Shown here in pieces: positions 60,114-64,000 of a DNA stretch of 64,000 nucleotides. The stretch is taken from assembly GCF_963924675.1 (NCBI RefSeq), contig NC_089220.1, forward strand, positions 161,547,270-161,611,269, given 5' to 3'. The notes beneath the pieces were generated by a model. That model had not been told where the DNA came from. It made no database searches and saw only the letters and a list, made by a program, of their open reading frames with translations. Positions within the stretch are counted from its first letter, which is position 1, and every line of letters begins with the position of its first letter. Position numbers and translations under genes: made by a program. The stretch is from Phocoena phocoena. Its lineage: Eukaryota; Chordata; Mammalia; Artiodactyla; Phocoenidae.

Positions 60114-60251
60114 CAGGGAGTGGACTTGCCTGACAGACCAGTGGTTAAGACTCCAGGCTTCCACTTCAGGGGGTGCAGGTTCAATCCCTGGTTGGGGAAC
60201 TAAGATCCCCTATGCCACACAGCATGGAAAAACAAAAAAAAAAACAACAAC
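60114..60251 (+). mobile_element. Short CHR-type SINE with an A-run at its 5' side
   Basis: SINE body GTGGACTTGCCTGACAGACCAG to CACACAGCATGG and an A/AAC tail. Perfect 14-bp duplication AAAAACCCAGCAAG at 60076-60089 and 60252-60265. Between the left duplication and the SINE head lies a 23-nt A-run (60091-60113), which is not expected there. Confidence 0.9.
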
Positions 60252-60409
60252 AAAAACCCAGCAAGTGATTTTGACTGTATCAACAAACTGATTCTAAACT
60301 TTAAGTGAAAAGGCAACAGATCCAAAGAATAGAATACAATACTGAAGAACAAAGTTGGAGGAGTGACACTATCCAACTTCAAAAACTTACTATAAAGTTA
60401 CAGTAATCA

Positions 60410-60762
60410 GGGGCTTCCCTGGTGGCAAAGTGGTTGAGAATCTGCCTGCTAATGCAGGGGACACGGGTTCGAGCCCTGGTCTGGGAGGATCCCACATGCC
60501 GCGGAGCAACTAGGCCCGTGAGCCACAACTACTGAGCCTGTGCGTCTGGAGCCTGTGCTCCACAACAAGAGAGGCCGCGATAGTGAGAGGCCCATGCACT
60601 GCGATGAAGAGTGGCCCCCACTTGCCACAACTAGAGAAAGCTCTCGCACAGAAACAAAGACCCAACAGAGCAAAAATAAATTAATTAATTAATAAACTCC
60701 TACCCCCAACATCTTCAAAAAAAAAAAACAACAAAAAGAAAACCACAGCTTTAAAAAAAAAA
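60410..60762 (+). mobile_element. Long CHR-type SINE with extended 3' tail
   Basis: GGGGCTTCCCTGGTGGCAAAG head, B-box-like GGGTTCGAGCC (intact), and AGCAAAAATAAATTAATTAATT at the usual end, followed by a further about 70 bases: CTCCTACCCCCAACATCTTC, an A-run, CCACAGCTTT and a last A-run. The 16-bp duplication AAAGTTACAGTAATCA at 60394-60409 and 60763-60778 is perfect and encloses the extra tail. Confidence 0.93.
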
Positions 60763-62330
60763 AAAGTTACAGTAATCAAGACAGTATGGTATTGGCAATG
60801 AACAGAAAAACAGATCAATGGAACATAACAGAGATCCCAGAAATAGGCCCACACAAATACAATCAACTGATTTTTGGCAAAGAAACAAAGGCATTTCAAT
60901 GGAGAAAGGTTAGTCTTTTTAACAAATAGTGCTAGAAAAACTGTACATTCACACGCAAGAAAAATTAATTTAGACACAGACTCAATTCAAAATGGATCAT
61001 AGATTTAAATATAAGAGGCAAAACTATGAAATTTCTAGAAAATAACATAGGAAAAAGTCCAGGTTACATTGGGTTTGAAGATGACTTTTAGGCACAACAA
61101 CAAAAGCACAATCCACGAAAGAAAAGTTCAACTTCATTAAAATTCAAAACTTCTGCTCTGCAAAAGACACTGTTAAGAGAATGAAAATATAAACCACAAA
61201 CTGAGAAAAACATCTTTGCAAAACACATATCTGATGAAGAACTTGTGTCAAATATATACAAAAAACTTAAAACTCAACAATAAGGAAGCAAATGATCCCC
61301 CCATTTAAAAATAGGTAAAAGATCTGAACAAATACCTCACCAAAGATATACAGATGGCAAATAAACATATGAGAGGATGCTCAACATTATAGGGAATCAC
61401 AAATTAAAACAATGAGATAAAATTTAATTTAATTTAAAAAATGATATAACACTATGCACCTTTTAGAATCTCTTAAATCCAAAATTCTGACATCAAATGC
61501 TGACAAAGATGTAGAGCACCAGAAATTCTCATGCTCGTTTCTAGTAAAAATGCAAAATGATACAGTCCCTGTGAAGGACAGCTTGGCAATTTCTTACAAA
61601 ACTAAACATACTTTTACTATATGATCTAGCAATTGTACTCCTTAGTATCTACCCAAATGAACTGAAAAACTTCTGTCTGTAGAAACACCTTTGTTTATAG
61701 TAGCTTTATTCATAACTGAAAAAACTTCGAAGCAACATAGACGTCTTTCAACAGATGAATAGATAAACTATGGTACATCCATACAACAGATTACTATTCA
61801 ACAATAAAAATAAATGAGCTATAAAAGCATAAAAAGACATGGAGAAACCTTAAATGCGTATTGCTAAGTAAAAGACTGCATAATTTCAAATATATGATAT
61901 TCTCGAAAAGGCAATATTCTAGGGACAACAAAAAGATTAGTGGTTACCAGGGATTCAGTGGATGGAGGGAGAGATGAATAGGGAGAACATGGGATTTTCA
62001 GGGCAATGAAACTATTCTGTATGATACTGTAATAGTGAATACATGACATTATGCATTTGTCACAATCCATAGAACTGTATGACACAAAGATTGAACCCAA
62101 TGTAAACTATGGACTTGAGTTAATAATAATGTATAACTACTGGTTTATCAGTTTTAACCAATGTACCACGCTAATGCAAAATTTAATAACAGAGGAAATT
62201 TTGTGCGAGGAGTGGGGTGGAAAATGGGTATATGGAAACTCTGTACGTTCTGCTCAATTTTTCTATAAACCTAAAACTTCTCTAAAACAAGAGTTTATTA
62301 ATTATGAAATGAAGCAACATCAAGATTAAA

Positions 62331-62747
62331 TGATAGTACAAAAAACAGAATGAAATTCAAAGGTAACTTTTGTCTTATTGATTAGGCTATGGAATCTAAT
62401 AGAATTTAGGGAATGAAAAGGGAAGAACAGAATAAAATTTCACTGGAGAAGATGAAAAAGGGTACTTTTAAGAGAAAAAGAGTATACAAGTGAACAGGCA
62501 GTACTGAGAAAGAGTAGACATATACCAGTGGCGCCCAGGGACTGAGCTGCCATGGGAAAAGAAACTGAGGAATTTGCAAAAGGGTTTTCTCCACATTGTA
62601 CAATGTAACCCTGTCCTCTGCTTCCCTTAAAAAATACAAGTAAAATTTCTACTATTATACTTTATTATTTTAGAACTTGGTTTTGTGATTGGACAATGTG
62701 TTCCACTGGCCTATAAGTGGGCACAGAGACTTCTGTTTTTGTCCATG
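62331..62747. other. CCDC7: Intron, no recognised element
   Basis: Mixed sequence with purine-rich stretches on the plus strand. Nothing recognised. Confidence 0.4.
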
Positions 62748-63260
62748 ATGGCTCATCAGGGACCAGAGTTACCTTTTCACTTTAAACCAATTAAAAACTG
62801 GACAAAATATATAAAACAGCAATATTCAGACACTGGAAAACAGAAGGTGCACTGCAGTAATTCCTCACAGAAGGAAAACAAAGGATGGCTCTATGATGAC
62901 CCCAGCTTACTGCCTGGAGTTTCCAGGCCACAGGATAAGGAAGGGAAACCCAGACAAAGTTTACTGGTTTCCATGAGTTCAGAGACAAAGTTTAGAGCCT
63001 GGGGAGGCCAAAGCAGCTAGAATTCACAGGGCACAGTATTAGACGGAAGACAGCTGCACAGATTGAGGGAGAGAGAGCTGCACAGATGTGCAGAGGGTTC
63101 CCCTTGATGCAGAGAGAGGCTTTTACTATCTACTCCAAAGCTCTAGGCACCTTTCTACCCCACCTAGTCAGGCAGGGCTGCCTCAGATCAGAAGCCTCTA
63201 TAGGTCTTGGGAGTAATGTAGAATGTATAGCTACCCTTCATTTAAACATGGCAACGTTAG
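62748..63260 (+). repeat. Ancient L1/HAL1-type 5' region
   Basis: The stretch ACCAATTAAAAACTGGACAAA, CACTGGAAAACAGAAGGTGC, GATGACCCCAGCTTACTGCC and GGTTTCCATGAGTTC recalls the 5' region of old mammalian L1/HAL1 elements. The open frame 62685-63020 here is incidental. Family assignment is by memory only. Confidence 0.45.
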
Positions 63261-63885
63261 GGTTTAAAGCTGAATTTGAAAGAGGGAAGGATTTCCATCA
63301 ACTTTTTTCAACCAAATCTTATTTTCTACTTCTAAAAATATATTCCACAGCATACATTATATGATTGTTTCAAAATTCTCTCCAGTATTAAGACATAAGC
63401 AAGGCAGTTTCTCCTTTCTGTTGACAAGTAGTCAGAAGTTTGAATTCTAGAAGTTTGAGTTCTAGCAGCTCTTTATATTCACGAACTGATAGGTACTCAG
63501 CTGCAGTCAAACCACCAGTATATATGAGATAATCTATAATTCATAGTAACAAGACGTGCAAATGACCTCTTAAATTTATCACTGCTCCACCTCAAAGGCC
63601 TACCACCTCTGAAACATTTTTGTAGCATATTCTCATCACAATAAAAAAATCCTCCATTCCTAGTAATAACATGTTACTCTTTAAAAATGAGTCTGTTTTT
63701 GGTAGCAAGTAGCTAACTAGGAATTTCAGTATTTGCTTGATCGCCAGCTCAACTGTATGGCTCCAAACTCCAGGGAATTTATGTTGTAACTTCATAATTA
63801 TTACTTTAAATTATAGAAAATTATAGAAATTAATACACTCAACAGAAGTTATTAATACAAAGATGCTTAATGAGTGGAAACTTAC
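63261..63885. other. CCDC7: Intron next to the first exon, no recognised element
   Basis: AT-rich sequence with a short direct repeat AGTTTGA(A/G)TTCTAG at 63437-63464. Contains the exon donor GTAAGT at its right end. No repeat family recognised. Confidence 0.5.
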
Positions 63886-63942
63886 GTGGCTCAGTCGCAG
63901 AAACACCTGTAATTTCTTCAGTTGAGTGTGTTTTTATGAATT
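63886..63942 (-). CDS. CCDC7: CCDC7 internal exon (first in window)
   Basis: This 57-nt exon is the most 5' exon here. Acceptor GTTATTTCAG, donor CCAC/GTAAGT. Two bases complete a codon from an exon outside the window (probably Glu), then FIK and THSTEEITGVSATEP, and one base carries over. The human segment I remember, AHSTDEFKDVSATEP, matches in place and spacing. CCDC7 is a coiled-coil protein of the BioT2 family with mainly testis expression in human and mouse; its biochemical role is not known. This exon codes a polar linker between the N-terminal conserved region and the coiled-coil part. Joined to the next seven exons, the frame stays open for about 228 residues, so the gene looks functional in this animal. 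Confidence 0.92.
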
Positions 63943-64000
63943 CTGAAATAACAGTGAATTTGTCATGAGTTTCAATATGAATTATATTTATTAACTGAGT

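Larger units (their letters stand above)
57976..62330 (+). repeat. Old L1 with three younger insertions
   Basis: Degraded plus-strand L1: ORF2 middle (58020-59190), reverse transcriptase remnant (59520-59740; the catalytic region reads FFTDGMT, no FADD), C-terminal part (59910-61800) and an old 3'UTR to about 62330. Interrupted by an antisense L1 stub (59204-59491) and two SINEs (60114-60251 and 60410-60762). The end is not clearly marked. Confidence 0.65.

Noticed and set aside
62685..63020. A 111-residue plus-strand frame
   Set aside because: It falls in an old L1/HAL1-type 5' region and has no recognisable product.

Overview
The window is intronic and exonic DNA of one large mammalian gene, almost certainly from a cetacean and most likely a toothed whale. 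The species call rests on about ten well-preserved tRNA-derived SINEs of the CHR (Cetacea-Hippopotamus-Ruminantia) type. Their sequence starts GGGCTTCCCTGGTGGCGCAG and ends in a CCGCAAAA-type tail. Several still have perfect target-site duplications, so the family was active recently.

The only host gene I can support is CCDC7 (coiled-coil domain containing 7, BioT2 family), on the minus strand. Eight consecutive internal coding exons are present, in transcript order: 63886-63942, 51866-51941, 42448-42478, 41192-41281, 30675-30760, 25476-25530, 8742-8807 and 6546-6767. All have GT-AG splice sites, their phases fit from one exon to the next, and the joined frame stays open (683 nt, about 228 residues). 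The peptide matches the middle of human CCDC7 as I remember it. The first exons and promoter lie beyond 64000 and the 3' part of the gene lies below position 1. The segment encodes a charged coiled-coil stretch. Human CCDC7 is mainly testis-expressed and its molecular function is not established.

Most of the remaining sequence is transposable elements in the introns. From left to right: a mosaic of L1 pieces, an ERV LTR remnant and a Tigger transposon (1-2655); an old L1 (2656-6035); a SINE beside exon 6546-6767; a 5'-inverted L1 (9236-9834); a roughly 7-kb L1 (9848-16895); a zone of MaLR (MLT1-type) LTRs and DNA transposons (16960-24745); an L1 with a hairpin in its 5'UTR (25640-29880); old L1 (32050-33745); a 5.1-kb L1 with a perfect 14-bp target duplication (33829-38920); a SINE and an L1 sharing one target site (41480-42239); antisense L1 with a hAT MITE, SINEs and an LTR nested in it (42740-46890); an internally deleted L1 (54433-57202); and a patchwork old L1 hosting three younger insertions (57980-62330). 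No L1 here can be functional: each copy examined has stops, deletions or changed catalytic residues.

I found no novel gene system. The observations most worth checking are a perfect 70-bp alternating purine-pyrimidine palindrome, a 21-bp-arm hairpin that looks like a template-switch product, three copies of one target-site duplication around a SINE and an L1, L1 copies that lose ORF1 from nearly the same upstream point (possibly splicing before integration), a tandem (NAGNAG) splice acceptor in CCDC7, and SINEs with extra sequence at one end.
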